A stretch of 16,408 bases of DNA from Pseudomonadota bacterium (GCA_023412655.1 JAEYNH010000021.1:1-16408), one strand, 5' to 3'; shown: positions 6,415-13,397, numbered from the stretch's first letter. Translations and numbers: made by a program. Notes: a model not told the origin generated them from the letters alone.

Positions 6415-7556
6415 CACGGATCGTCCTTGTAGATGCCCACCGACAGCGGCGCGCCGTCGGCGATGCGCGCGCGGTACATGCCCGAGGTGTTGAAGCTCCA
6501 GGCCATCTGGCCGTCGGGGGCCACGGCGATGACGCCGCCGTCGCCGCCCAGGGCGGTGAGCTGCTTCTGGATCACCTCGTCGGCCGCCGCCTGCAGGCTC
6601 ATGCCCTTGTACTGGACTAGGGCGCAGATCTCCCGGGCGACGGTCAGGCGGATGAAGTACTCGCCGGTGCCGGTGGCCGAGACGGCGCAGGAGGCGTTGG
6701 AGGCGTAGGTGCCGGCGCCGATGATCGGGGAATCGCCCACCCGGCCCCAGCGCTTGGCCGTGGTGCCGCCGGTGGAGGTGCCGGCCGCCACATTGCCCGC
6801 CGTGTCCAGGGCGACGACGCCGACGGTGCCGAATTTCTTCTCGAGCTGGGCGAGGCGGTCGCGGCCCTCGTCATGCTGCAGCTCGGCCCGCTGGGTTGCG
6901 GCGGCGGCGGGATCGGAGGTGAGCGACGACCCAGGCGCCTCTGGCGCGCCCTTCGGCCGCGGCGGGACCGGCAGGCCAAGTTTCTTCAGCTCGCGCTCCA
7001 GCGCCTGCCAGCGCCGCTCGGTGAAGAAGTAGCTGTTGTCCACCTGCTCCAGGTGCTGCGCGCGGGCGAAGCGTTCGGCGCCCTCGCCCATCAGCATGAC
7101 GTGGGGCGACTTCTCCATGACCGCCCGGGCGAGGCTGATCGGATGGCGGGTGCGGGTGACGCCGGCCACCGCCCCCGCCTTGAGGGTCTTGCCCTCCATG
7201 ACCGAGCTGTCGAGTTCATTGCGCCCCTCGGCCGTGAAGACCGCGCCGCGGCCGGCGTTGAACAGGGGATCGTCCTCGAGGATCCGGATCGACGCCTCGA
7301 TGGCGTCCACGGCCGAGCCGCCCGCCTTCAGCACCTCGGCCCCCACGTTCGCGACCCGCGCCATGGCTTCCCGGTAGGCCTTGTCCTGTTCGGGACTGAG
7401 GTCCTCGCGCTCGATGACACCCGCGCCGCCATGGACGACGAGCGCCCATTTCGGCCTTGCGGGGCCCTGACCCGGTTCCTGCGCCCGCTCCCGGGCCTGT
7501 ACGCCCCCACCCATCGTGACCATCAAAACAGCCGCAAGAACCGCAACTCTACGCAT
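6414..7556 (-). CDS. Exported isoaspartyl peptidase / L-asparaginase (Ntn hydrolase)
   Basis: This 380-aa protein belongs to the plant-type asparaginase family, which cuts itself in two and then hydrolyses isoaspartyl dipeptides and asparagine. Seen directly: an N-terminal signal peptide (MRRVAVLAAVLMVTMGGG, cleavage near VQA-RE), the family start WALVVHGGAGVI, NAGRGAVFTAEGRNELDSS, and the autocleavage site with nucleophile Thr244 in KKFGTVGVVALD. These are followed by STGGTTAKRWGRVGDSPIIGAGTYA. The linker before Thr244 is long and Pro/Ala-rich (about 196-240) and is expected to be lost or flexible. The signal peptide implies a periplasmic product. Its ATG shares one base with the hpd stop, so it is translated with the tyrosine pathway although it has no known step in it. 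Confidence 0.92.
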   Translation of the reverse strand: MRRVAVLAAVLMVTMGGGVQARERAQEPGQGPARPKWALVVHGGAGVIEREDLSPEQDKAYREAMARVANVGAEVLKAGGSAVDAIEASIRILEDDPLFNAGRGAVFTAEGRNELDSSVMEGKTLKAGAVAGVTRTRHPISLARAVMEKSPHVMLMGEGAERFARAQHLEQVDNSYFFTERRWQALERELKKLGLPVPPRPKGAPEAPGSSLTSDPAAAATQRAELQHDEGRDRLAQLEKKFGTVGVVALDTAGNVAAGTSTGGTTAKRWGRVGDSPIIGAGTYASNASCAVSATGTGEYFIRLTVAREICALVQYKGMSLQAAADEVIQKQLTALGGDGGVIAVAPDGQMAWSFNTSGMYRARIADGAPLSVGIYKDDP

Positions 7557-8668
7557 CAGCCTTCCTTCGCCGGGAGCACTCCTCTCCTGATCTGATCGAG
7601 TTCGATGCTTTCGAACAGGGCCTTGAAGTTGCCTTCGCCGAAGCCCTCGTTGCCCTTGCGCTGGATCAGCTCGAAGAAGATCGGGCCGATCATGTTCTCG
7701 GTGAAGATCTGCAGCAGCAGGCCCTGGCCTTCGGTGGGGGCGCCGTCGATGAGGATCTTGTTGCGGCGCAGGCGCTCCACGTCCTCGCCATGACCCGGGA
7801 CGCGGGCGTCGATGCCCTCGAAATAGGTGTCGATGGTGTCCTGGAAGAGCACGCCGCGGGCGCGCATGGTCTCGACGGCGTAGAAGATGTCGTCGGTTCC
7901 GAGGGCCACGTGCTGGATGCCCTCGCCCTTGTAGTCCTTCAGGAACTCCTCGATCTGCGAGTGCTCGTCCTGGCTCTCGTTGAGCGGGATGCGGATCTTC
8001 CCGCACGGGCTGGTCATGGCCTTGGACAGCAGGGCCGTCTGCTTGCCCTCGATGTCGAAGTAGCGGATCTCGCGGAAGTTGAAGATGCGCTCGTAGAAGT
8101 CCGCCCAGGTCTTCATGTTGCCCCGGTGGACGTTGTGGGTGAGGTGATCGAGATAGGTCAGGCCGACGCCGTTGCGGGCCATCTCCTCCTCCGCGCCGGG
8201 GATTGGCACGAAGTCGACGTCGTAGATCTCCTGGGCGCCGTAGCGGTCCACCAGATAGAGGTTCGAGCCGCCGATGCCCTCGATGGCGGGGATGTTCAGC
8301 TCCATCGGGCCGACCGGCCCCTGGACGGGGGTCGCGCCACGGGCGAGCGCCATTTCGAAGGCCTTGGCGGCGTCGCGCACGCGGAAGGCCATGGCGTTGG
8401 CCGACGGGCCGTGGGCCGCGCGGAAGTCCGCGGCCTGACCGCTGGGCTCCATGTTCAGGATGAAGTTGATGTCGCCCTGGCGAAAGCGCAGCACGTTCTT
8501 CGACCGGTGCCGGGCGATCGCGGTGAAGCCCATCAGTTCGAACAAGGACTTCAGCTTCTCGGGCTCGGGCGAGGTGAACTCGACGAACTCGAAGCCGTCG
8601 GTGCCGAGGGGATTGTCGAAGAGGTCAGCCGATCCGGCCTGACCCTGGCTCTTCGTCTGGATGTTCAT
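7556..8668 (-). CDS. hpd: 4-hydroxyphenylpyruvate dioxygenase
   Basis: HPD converts 4-hydroxyphenylpyruvate to homogentisate with Fe(II) and O2, the entry to the pathway encoded downstream. The 370-aa protein has two glyoxalase-like (VOC) domains. The C-terminal one carries the iron triad His175 (YLDHLTHNV), His253 (GIQHVALGTDDI) and Glu333 (IFFELIQRKG). The C-terminal helix (GFGEGNFKALFESIE) that gates the active site is present. ATG 8668 is preceded by a strong AGGAGG ribosome-binding site. Its stop shares a base with the next start. This is the first gene of the minus-strand operon, so the promoter and operator should lie in 8669-8730. Confidence 0.96.
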   Translation of the reverse strand: MNIQTKSQGQAGSADLFDNPLGTDGFEFVEFTSPEPEKLKSLFELMGFTAIARHRSKNVLRFRQGDINFILNMEPSGQAADFRAAHGPSANAMAFRVRDAAKAFEMALARGATPVQGPVGPMELNIPAIEGIGGSNLYLVDRYGAQEIYDVDFVPIPGAEEEMARNGVGLTYLDHLTHNVHRGNMKTWADFYERIFNFREIRYFDIEGKQTALLSKAMTSPCGKIRIPLNESQDEHSQIEEFLKDYKGEGIQHVALGTDDIFYAVETMRARGVLFQDTIDTYFEGIDARVPGHGEDVERLRRNKILIDGAPTEGQGLLLQIFTENMIGPIFFELIQRKGNEGFGEGNFKALFESIELDQIRRGVLPAKEG

Positions 8669-8693
8669 GGCCTGCGCCTCCTGTCCAGGGCAG

Positions 8694-8720
8694 ATAGTAT
8701 CAGATGAAACAACTTGGCAA
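8694..8720 (-). promoter_or_regulatory. Possible hpd operon promoter with imperfect dyad
   Basis: On the minus strand TTGCCA (8715-8720) and TACTAT (8694-8699) form a possible -35/-10 pair, though the 15-base spacer is short. Inside it, at 8697-8710, GTATC-AGAT-GAAAC is an inverted repeat matching at 4 of 5 arm positions. It is a plausible half-palindromic operator for the MarR protein encoded at the end of the operon. The position is right; the sequence evidence is weak. Confidence 0.3.
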
Positions 8721-8808
8721 GAGTGGCGAGGACCCCGCGACAAGCGGGCGAACCCCTGCTAGCCAGAACGCTCGAACCTCCGCCTCGGCGCCCTCATCGG
8801 ACCCCTGA

Positions 8809-9387
8809 ATGTTCCGCAAACTCTACGACTGGGTCATGGGCCTGGCCCGCTCCCGCCACGCCCCGCGTTCGCTTGCCATCGTCTCGTTCGCCGAGAGCTC
8901 GTTCTTCCCGATCCCGCCCGACGTGATGCTGGCGCCCATGGTCCTGGCCAACCGGGACAAGGCGTTCCTGTACGCCGGCATCTGCACCATCGCCTCGGTG
9001 CTGGGCGGTCTGCTCGGCTACGCCATCGGCGTGTTCCTCGAGCCGGTGGGGATGTTCATCCTGAAGCTGTTCGGCCACCCGGAAGGGCGGCAGGAGTTCC
9101 AGCACTGGTTCGACCAGTGGGGCCTGGGCGTGATCCTCATCAAGGGGCTGACGCCGATCCCCTACAAGCTGGTGACCATCACCGCCGGCTTCGCCCGCTT
9201 CGACCTCTTCACCTTTATCTGGGCCTCGGTGCTGACCCGCGGGGCGCGGTTCTTCGCCGTGGCGGCGGTGCTCAAGTACCTGGGCCCGACCATGCTTCAG
9301 GAGTTCGAGCGCCGGCTGAATCTCTATTCCATCCTGCTGCTCGCCGTGCTGATCGGCGGCTTCGTTGCGGTGAAGGTCTTCCTGTGA
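8809..9387 (+). CDS. DedA/YqaA-type (VTT domain) membrane protein
   Basis: This 192-aa integral membrane protein belongs to the SNARE-associated/DedA superfamily, closest in layout to YqaA. Visible signatures are FAESSFFPIPPDVMLAPMVLANR (about residues 27-49), a glycine-rich membrane helix (SVLGGLLGYAIGVFL), and the conserved GVILIKGLTPIPYKLVTITAGFARF region (about 104-128) with basic and proline residues, then a final helix. DedA-like proteins are linked to lipid scrambling and undecaprenyl-phosphate recycling; a specific role here is not shown. It is divergent from hpd and leads a plus-strand group with dsbB and coq7. The Shine-Dalgarno sequence is weak; the ATG is chosen because FRKLYDWVM is typical of the family start. 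Confidence 0.88.
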   Translation: MFRKLYDWVMGLARSRHAPRSLAIVSFAESSFFPIPPDVMLAPMVLANRDKAFLYAGICTIASVLGGLLGYAIGVFLEPVGMFILKLFGHPEGRQEFQHWFDQWGLGVILIKGLTPIPYKLVTITAGFARFDLFTFIWASVLTRGARFFAVAAVLKYLGPTMLQEFERRLNLYSILLLAVLIGGFVAVKVFL

Positions 9388-9415
9388 GACGCCGCTTGGG
9401 CTCTTATCCGCGCCA

Positions 9416-9928
9416 ATGACCTGGCTCCGCCCCTTCCTCGACCGCTGGCGGCTGTGCGCGCTCGGCGCCTCCGCCGCCATGCTCGCCATCGCGCACGCCT
9501 TCCAGACCTTCGGCGGCTATGCGCCCTGCACCCTGTGCCTGCGCCAGCGGGAGGTCTACTGGACCGCCCTTGGCCTGGCCCTGGCCTTCATGGTGGTGGT
9601 CCGGTTACCCGGCGGCCCGCGGTGGCGGGAGCTGACCTGCTGGGTGCTGGGCCTGGTGTTCGCGGTGGGCGTGGGCGTCGCCGTCTACCACGCGGGCGCG
9701 GAATGGAAATTGTGGCCCGGCCCCACCGCCTGCGCTTCTTCGGGCGCAGGGGTCAGCGCCGCGGCGCTGGAGGACTTCCTGGCGGGGGCCGCCGTGCGGG
9801 CGCCCGCCTGTGACGAGGCCCCCTGGGTGTTCGCCGGCCTCTCCATGGCCGGATGGAACGCCCTGATCTCCCTGGGCCTTGTCGCCATGAGCGTGATGGC
9901 CGCGCTGCGCGAGAGGGCGAAGCGATGA
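9416..9928 (+). CDS. dsbB: DsbB, disulfide bond formation membrane protein
   Basis: DsbB reoxidises periplasmic DsbA and passes electrons to quinone. The 170-aa protein has four hydrophobic segments and the two redox cysteine pairs: Cys38-Cys41 (CTLC, followed by the typical LRQREVYW) and Cys106 with Cys132 in the second periplasmic loop (GPTACASSG and APACDEAPW). The Trp/Tyr-Arg cluster after CTLC is where quinone sits in the family. It starts 28 bases after the dedA stop with little ribosome-binding sequence, and its TGA overlaps the coq7 ATG by four bases. The pairing with a ubiquinone-synthesis gene makes functional sense, since DsbB depends on quinone. Confidence 0.92.
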   Translation: MTWLRPFLDRWRLCALGASAAMLAIAHAFQTFGGYAPCTLCLRQREVYWTALGLALAFMVVVRLPGGPRWRELTCWVLGLVFAVGVGVAVYHAGAEWKLWPGPTACASSGAGVSAAALEDFLAGAAVRAPACDEAPWVFAGLSMAGWNALISLGLVAMSVMAALRERAKR

Positions 9929-10488
9929 ACGACAAGCCGGTCCCGCCCCGTCCCGGTCGGGGCGCCATGGCCACCCGGATGGCCGAGATCCTGCGGGTGG
10001 ACCACGCCGGGGAACTGGGAGCCGTCCACATCTACCGCGGCCAGCGGGCGGTGCTGGGCCAGGCGCCCGGACGCGAACGCATCGCCGGCCAGCTTGCCGA
10101 GATGGAGGGGCATGAGGCCGAGCATCTCGCGCGCTTCGACCGCCTCCTCACAGAGCGGGGCGTGCGCCCCACCGCCATGGCTCCGGTCTGGCGGCTGGCC
10201 GGGTTCGCCCTGGGCGCCGGCACCGCCCTCCTGGGCGAGAAGGCGGCCCATGCCTGCACCGAGGCCGTGGAGACGGTGATCGAGCAGCACTACGCCGGCC
10301 AGGTCGCCGAACTGGCCGAACGGGATCCCGGGTTGGCCGCGGAGCTGGCCAAGTTCCGCGACGAGGAACTGGCCCATCGCGACATCGCGCTGGAGGAAGG
10401 CGCCCGCGAGGCCCCCGGCTATGGCCTGCTGGCGGCGGTGATCCGCACCGGCTGCAGGGCGGCCATCAAGATCAGCGAAAAGGTGTGA
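9925..10488 (+). CDS. coq7: Coq7-type demethoxyubiquinone hydroxylase
   Basis: Coq7 is a diiron membrane-associated enzyme that performs the last ring hydroxylation in ubiquinone synthesis. The 187-aa product shows a four-helix bundle with the two ligand repeats: Glu30 (VDHAGELGAVHIY) with Glu64-x-x-His67 (HEAEHLARF), and Glu113 (CTEAVETVIEQHY) with Glu148-x-x-His151 (RDEELAHRDIALE). It fits the usual length for bacterial Coq7. ATG 9925 overlaps the dsbB stop (ATGA). It is the last gene of the dedA-dsbB-coq7 group, and a short GC-rich hairpin follows at 10516-10532. Confidence 0.95.
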   Translation: MNDKPVPPRPGRGAMATRMAEILRVDHAGELGAVHIYRGQRAVLGQAPGRERIAGQLAEMEGHEAEHLARFDRLLTERGVRPTAMAPVWRLAGFALGAGTALLGEKAAHACTEAVETVIEQHYAGQVAELAERDPGLAAELAKFRDEELAHRDIALEEGAREAPGYGLLAAVIRTGCRAAIKISEKV

Positions 10489-10515
10489 ACGGACCGCCGC
10501 CGGCCGTTGAGCCAG

Positions 10516-10575
10516 GGCCGGAATCGCCGGCCTGATCTGGTCCCTGCGCATTCCTACGCGCGGTTGAGAGGGACC
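10516..10575 (+). other. Two predicted RNA hairpins after coq7
   Basis: GGCCGG-AATCG-CCGGCC (10516-10532) is a perfect 6-bp stem with a 5-base loop, 27 bases after the coq7 stop and without a T run. It is followed by GGTCCCT (10539-10545) pairing with AGGGACC (10569-10575), with a GCGC/GCGC inner stem. They may form a 3' end or processing structure for the coq7 transcript. GC-rich DNA makes chance stems common. Confidence 0.3.
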
Positions 10576-10612
10576 GGAAGCACAGCCATGGCGGAGTCGA
10601 CGGAGGCGAGAA

Positions 10613-10627
10613 GTTCTGCTTTTGTTC
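10613..10627 (+). promoter_or_regulatory. Candidate LexA (SOS) box, GTTC-N7-GTTC
   Basis: GTTCTGCTTTTGTTC is a perfect match to the direct-repeat LexA box GTTC-N7-GTTC known from Caulobacter and other Alphaproteobacteria. It sits 23 bases before the ATG at 10651, between coq7 and the CxC protein gene. The local T-rich run interrupts otherwise GC-rich sequence. A chance match somewhere in 16 kb is possible, but its place directly ahead of a good ribosome-binding site and start is what a real site would show. Confidence 0.55.
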
Positions 10628-10650
10628 GCGCCTCATCGCAGGAGGCGGAC

Positions 10651-10938
10651 ATGGCTGACGGGATGTTCCACCAGACGCCGGAAAGGGCCCTCGCCGGTGA
10701 GCCGCGGCTCGCGCGGGCGCTTGCCCCGCGTTCGAGCCTCTGGGCCCGCTGCGGCTGCGGACGCGAGGCAGCCGTCGACCCGCGCCCCTGGCTCGCCCAG
10801 GGCCTGGGCCGGCAGCATGTGGAGGACCTGGAGGGCCGGCTGCGCTGCCTGTGCGGCGCACGTCACGCCCGGCTGGAGATCCGCGGCCTGGCCGAGGCGC
10901 CCTCGGGCGTCACCGGCGGCATCTGGGTCTTCCGCTAG
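10651..10938 (+). CDS. Small CxC/CxC putative zinc protein, possibly SOS-regulated
   Basis: I do not recognise a named family. The 95-aa product has two CxC knuckles, Cys34-Cys36 (ARCGCGREAAVDP) and Cys66-Cys68 (LRCLCGARHARLEI), a spacing that suggests one four-cysteine zinc ribbon, followed by short beta strands ending IWVFR. The start chosen is ATG 10651, which has AGGAGG five bases upstream and lies just downstream of the candidate LexA box. Longer in-frame starts at 10507 or 10588 would place that box inside the gene. The next gene starts three bases after its stop, so it leads a small operon with a HAD phosphatase. The role is unknown; possibly structural or nucleic-acid binding. Confidence 0.75.
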   Translation: MADGMFHQTPERALAGEPRLARALAPRSSLWARCGCGREAAVDPRPWLAQGLGRQHVEDLEGRLRCLCGARHARLEIRGLAEAPSGVTGGIWVFR

Positions 10939-10941
10939 GCC

Positions 10942-11586
10942 GTGGGCGGCCGGCCGGACAGCGCCTTCGACCTCGTCATCCTGGACTTCGACGGGGTGCT
11001 GGCCGACAGCGCGCCCTGGATGCTGCGCAACATGGCCGGGTTCCTGCGCGCCCGCGGCCTGCCGGTTCCCGAACCCGACGAGATCGAGGCCATGCGGAGC
11101 CTCTCCAACCGCGAGATCGTGCGGCGCATGCGGGTGCCCGCCTGGCGCCTGCCGGCCATCGCCCGGGACATGCGGGCGCTGATGGAAAGCCACGCCCACG
11201 AGATCGGCCTGTTCCCCGGCGCCGCCGAATTCCTGGCGCGGTTGGACGCCGCCGGCGCCCGGCCGGCCATCGTCAGCTCCAACAGCGAAGTGGTGGTGCG
11301 CCAGGTGCTGGGCCCGGCCGCCGGCCACGTCCGCCGGTATGCCTGCGGCGCGGGCCTGTTCGGGAAGGCGCCGGTGTTCCGCAAGGTGATGCGGGCCGAG
11401 CGTGTACGACCCGGCCGGGTGGTGGCGGTGGGCGATGAGACCCGCGACATCGAGGCGGCGCGGCGCGCGGGGATCGCCTGCGCCGCGGTGACCTGGGGAT
11501 ACGCCTCGCCTCAGGTGCTGGAGCGTTTCGCGCCAGACCATCTGGTGGACGGCTTCGACGGCCTGCTGGCCCTCGTCGGGGCCTGA
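10942..11586 (+). CDS. HAD-family hydrolase, phosphoglycolate-phosphatase-like
   Basis: This 214-aa HAD phosphatase starts with GTG at 10942. Motif I is DFDGVLADS with nucleophile Asp15 and acid/base Asp17. Motif II is IVSSNSE, motif III is the Lys in LFGKAPVFRKVM, and motif IV is AVGDETRDIEAARRAG. A helical cap lies between motifs I and II (about residues 22-85), as in the Gph/PGP-like subfamily. The substrate cannot be read from sequence: phosphoglycolate, which forms at broken DNA ends, is one option and would suit the upstream SOS box, but this is inference. It lies three bases behind the CxC protein gene and five before the GT25 gene. Confidence 0.88.
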   Translation: MGGRPDSAFDLVILDFDGVLADSAPWMLRNMAGFLRARGLPVPEPDEIEAMRSLSNREIVRRMRVPAWRLPAIARDMRALMESHAHEIGLFPGAAEFLARLDAAGARPAIVSSNSEVVVRQVLGPAAGHVRRYACGAGLFGKAPVFRKVMRAERVRPGRVVAVGDETRDIEAARRAGIACAAVTWGYASPQVLERFAPDHLVDGFDGLLALVGA

Positions 11587-11591
11587 AACCC

Positions 11592-12389
11592 TTGCGCTGC
11601 GTCTACATCAACCTGGCCGGGGCCACGCAGCGGCGGGCCCACATGGAAGCCGAGTTCGCCCGAGCGGCGCCCGCCGGCGTCACCCTGGAGCGCTTCGAGG
11701 CCGTAGACGCGGCGGCGGCGGCCAGCGCGCCGGGCCAGGCGCGCCCTCCGGAGAAGGCGTGCTTCCTCAGCCACCGCAACGCCATCGCCGCCCATCACGA
11801 CGGGGAGAGCCCGCTGCTGGTCCTGGAGGACGACGTTCTGCTGTCGCCCCAGGCGTTCACCGCCGACCGCCTGGCAGGCGGCGACTGGGACCTGATGTTC
11901 CTGGACGTCGCCCTGGCCGATCCCGGCACATGGCTACGCTTCGCCAAAGGACGGCCCGCCCTCGCCCGGCAAGGCGGCATTCGGGTGGTGGACCTGGCGA
12001 CGATCCGTTTCGCCTCGGCTTCGGCCTATGTGGTGAACGCCCGCTCGAAGGCGCGGGTGCTGGAGGTCCTCGACGAGGCGCGGCCGCTCGACCTGCCCTA
12101 TGACATCGTCCTGCGCCAGCTTATCCAGGCCGGGCGGCTGAAGGCCTGCATGACCTTCCCGTTCCTCACCTCCATCGCCGCCTTCAGCGACGTCGCCTCG
12201 CAGATCCAGGCGGGCCAGAACGATGCCGATCGCATCTCCAACACCTTCCGCCGGCTGATGTTCGTCGGCCGCGACATGGCCGCCAGCCGGGTCGAGGCCG
12301 AGGCGATCGCCGGCGAGGCCGACGAGGAAAGCCAGTTGATGGGGATGATCCTGGCCGGGGTGGTCAGCGACCGGTTCGGCCCGAAGTAG
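11592..12389 (+). CDS. Family 25 glycosyltransferase (LPS/surface sugar type)
   Basis: The 265-aa product matches the GT25 layout: start RCVYINLAGATQRRAHMEAEF, then a CFLSHRNAIAAHH motif (about residues 57-69) and the nucleotide-sugar/metal motif LLVLEDDVLL with Glu79-Asp80-Asp81. Later come DLMFLDVAL and a SASAYVVNARSKARVLEVL region typical of the family. Such enzymes add hexoses to lipopolysaccharide or other surface glycans from nucleotide sugars. The start is TTG at 11592, chosen because the family N-terminus begins right there and no ATG is available. It follows the HAD gene by five bases, and its stop faces the convergent HNH gene 19 bases away. Confidence 0.85.
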   Translation: MRCVYINLAGATQRRAHMEAEFARAAPAGVTLERFEAVDAAAAASAPGQARPPEKACFLSHRNAIAAHHDGESPLLVLEDDVLLSPQAFTADRLAGGDWDLMFLDVALADPGTWLRFAKGRPALARQGGIRVVDLATIRFASASAYVVNARSKARVLEVLDEARPLDLPYDIVLRQLIQAGRLKACMTFPFLTSIAAFSDVASQIQAGQNDADRISNTFRRLMFVGRDMAASRVEAEAIAGEADEESQLMGMILAGVVSDRFGPK

Positions 12390-12408
12390 CCGGGCGGCGG
12401 CCTCGCCG

Positions 12409-12969
12409 TCAGGCCTCCAGCTCGATGTCCCAATAGAGGTAGTCCAGCCAGCTTTCGTGCAGATGGTGCGGCGGGAAGCGGCGGCCGCGTTCCTGCAGCT
12501 CGAAGGCGGAGGGCCGGCGCGGCTTCATCCGCGGATGCATGTGCGCCTCGTGCGGCGTGCGTCCCCCCTTGGACAGATTGCAGGGCGCGCAGGCGGTGAC
12601 GATGTTTTCCCAGGTGGTGCGCCCGCCCCGGGAGCGCGGGACCACATGGTCGAAGGTCAGCTCGTCCGTGGACGTGCAGTACTGGCAGGTGAAGCTGTCG
12701 CGGAGGAAGAGGTTGAAGCGGGTGAACGCCGGAGGCCGGTCCTGGGCCACGTAGTGCTTCAGCGACACCACGCTCGGCAGCTTCATTTCGAAGGAGGGGG
12801 AGTGGATGACCTGGTCGTAGGTGGAGACCACATCCACGCGGTCGAGGAAGACCGCCTTGATGACTTCCTGCCACGGCCAGAGCGACAGGGGGTAGTAGCT
12901 GAGCGGCCGGAAGTCGGCGTTCAGCACCAGACAGGGCCAACCGGACGGCGGATGCCTAAGCACCTGCAT
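12409..12969 (-). CDS. HNH endonuclease family protein
   Basis: This 186-aa stand-alone HNH nuclease has an N-terminal domain beginning PCLVLNADFRPLSYYPLSLW, a common start for this chromosomal family, and a zinc-structured HNH core. The core has Cys95-x2-Cys98 (CQYC), Asp107-His108 (LTFDHVVPRSRGG), Asn122 (TWENIVTAC) and Cys127-x2-Cys130 (CAPC). All catalytic positions look intact. The C-terminal tail has FPPHHLHESWLDYLYWDIELEA. The ATG is preceded by GGAGGG six bases away. The biological substrate of this family is not settled; it is usually not part of an obvious restriction or homing unit, and none is seen here. Confidence 0.9.
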   Translation of the reverse strand: MQVLRHPPSGWPCLVLNADFRPLSYYPLSLWPWQEVIKAVFLDRVDVVSTYDQVIHSPSFEMKLPSVVSLKHYVAQDRPPAFTRFNLFLRDSFTCQYCTSTDELTFDHVVPRSRGGRTTWENIVTACAPCNLSKGGRTPHEAHMHPRMKPRRPSAFELQERGRRFPPHHLHESWLDYLYWDIELEA

Positions 12970-13040
12970 GGCCGGCCCTCCGTCCGCCGCCCGCGGCGGC
13001 TATGGCATTCGACTTGGGACTGAAGACACGACCCTCGTCT

Positions 13041-13088
13041 TAGGTGTTGCACCTAGAAAACTATAGGCGCGATTCGAAGACATCTCCA
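13041..13088 (-). promoter_or_regulatory. HNH gene promoter with palindrome at the transcript start
   Basis: On the minus strand TGGAGA (13083-13088) and TATAGT (13060-13065, 5 of 6 to the -10 consensus) are 17 bases apart. The spacer contains GAATC (13071-13075), a GANTC site of the kind methylated by CcrM in Caulobacterales. Just downstream, TAGGTG-TTG-CACCTA (13041-13055) is a perfect 6-bp dyad beginning about where transcription should start. It could be an operator or a 5' hairpin of the mRNA. The HNH start codon is about 80 bases further on. Confidence 0.5.
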
Positions 13089-13099
13089 CGACGCCGGAA

Positions 13100-13126
13100 C
13101 CTCGCCCGCGCGGGCGGCGGGCGAGG
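13100..13126 (-). terminator. GC-rich hairpin after the 33-aa gene
   Basis: CCTCGCCCGC (13100-13109) and GCGGGCGAGG (13117-13126) form a perfect 10-bp stem with a 7-base loop, 16 bases beyond the stop of the minus-strand 33-aa gene. No T run follows, so it is not a textbook intrinsic terminator. It could still end or protect the transcript. Confidence 0.4.
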
Positions 13127-13142
13127 CGCGCCCCGAACACCC

Positions 13143-13244
13143 TCAGGCGCCGAGGACGGCGGTGGCGCCGGCGAGGGTGAGGGCCAGGCCCACCGCCGCG
13201 AACGAGACCACCACATCGAGCATCCGGTTCATCTGGAACGACAT
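13143..13244 (-). CDS. Single-TM small membrane protein (33 aa), paralogue 1
   Basis: ATG at 13244 follows a perfect AGGAGG (13252-13257) at 7-base spacing, the best ribosome-binding site in this part of the window. The 33-codon product has a short polar start (MSFQMNRMLD) and one hydrophobic helix (about residues 11-31) ending GATAVLGA. It aligns without gaps over 29 residues to the 34-aa protein at 13453-13557, with 11 identities including Arg7, Asp10, LT, AG, TA and the terminal GA. I do not recognise the family. It is predicted to sit in the inner membrane with its N-terminus in the cytoplasm. A GC hairpin follows the stop. Confidence 0.7.
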   Translation of the reverse strand: MSFQMNRMLDVVVSFAAVGLALTLAGATAVLGA

Positions 13245-13277
13245 CGCACTTCCTCCTGCTTGGCTTCCGATCGGCGG

Positions 13278-13376
13278 GTTCAACGAACTGCGATCCGGAC
13301 GATGCCTGGATAACACCATCTGAACACCGCCTAGATCGTTATTTCTGCCTGATCGCTATGCATTTCTGCACATGCA
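13278..13376. repeat. Repeats and dyads upstream of the 33-aa gene
   Basis: The gene-free stretch before the 33-aa gene holds several structures. GATCG followed by ATTTCTGC occurs twice in direct orientation (13334-13348 with a 2-base gap, 13351-13369 with a 6-base gap). A dyad GTTC-AAC-GAAC lies at 13278-13288, and an inverted TGCAT/ATGCA pair spans 13359-13376. The stretch is AT-richer than its surroundings and should contain this gene's promoter, but I could not pick a convincing -35/-10 pair. Confidence 0.4.
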
Positions 13377-13397
13377 CGGCACGCCCCTGCGACGCCC

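Noticed and set aside
13044..13313. An 89-aa plus-strand frame across the 33-aa gene
   Set aside because: Begins inside the HNH promoter palindrome, has no ribosome-binding site and is of low complexity.
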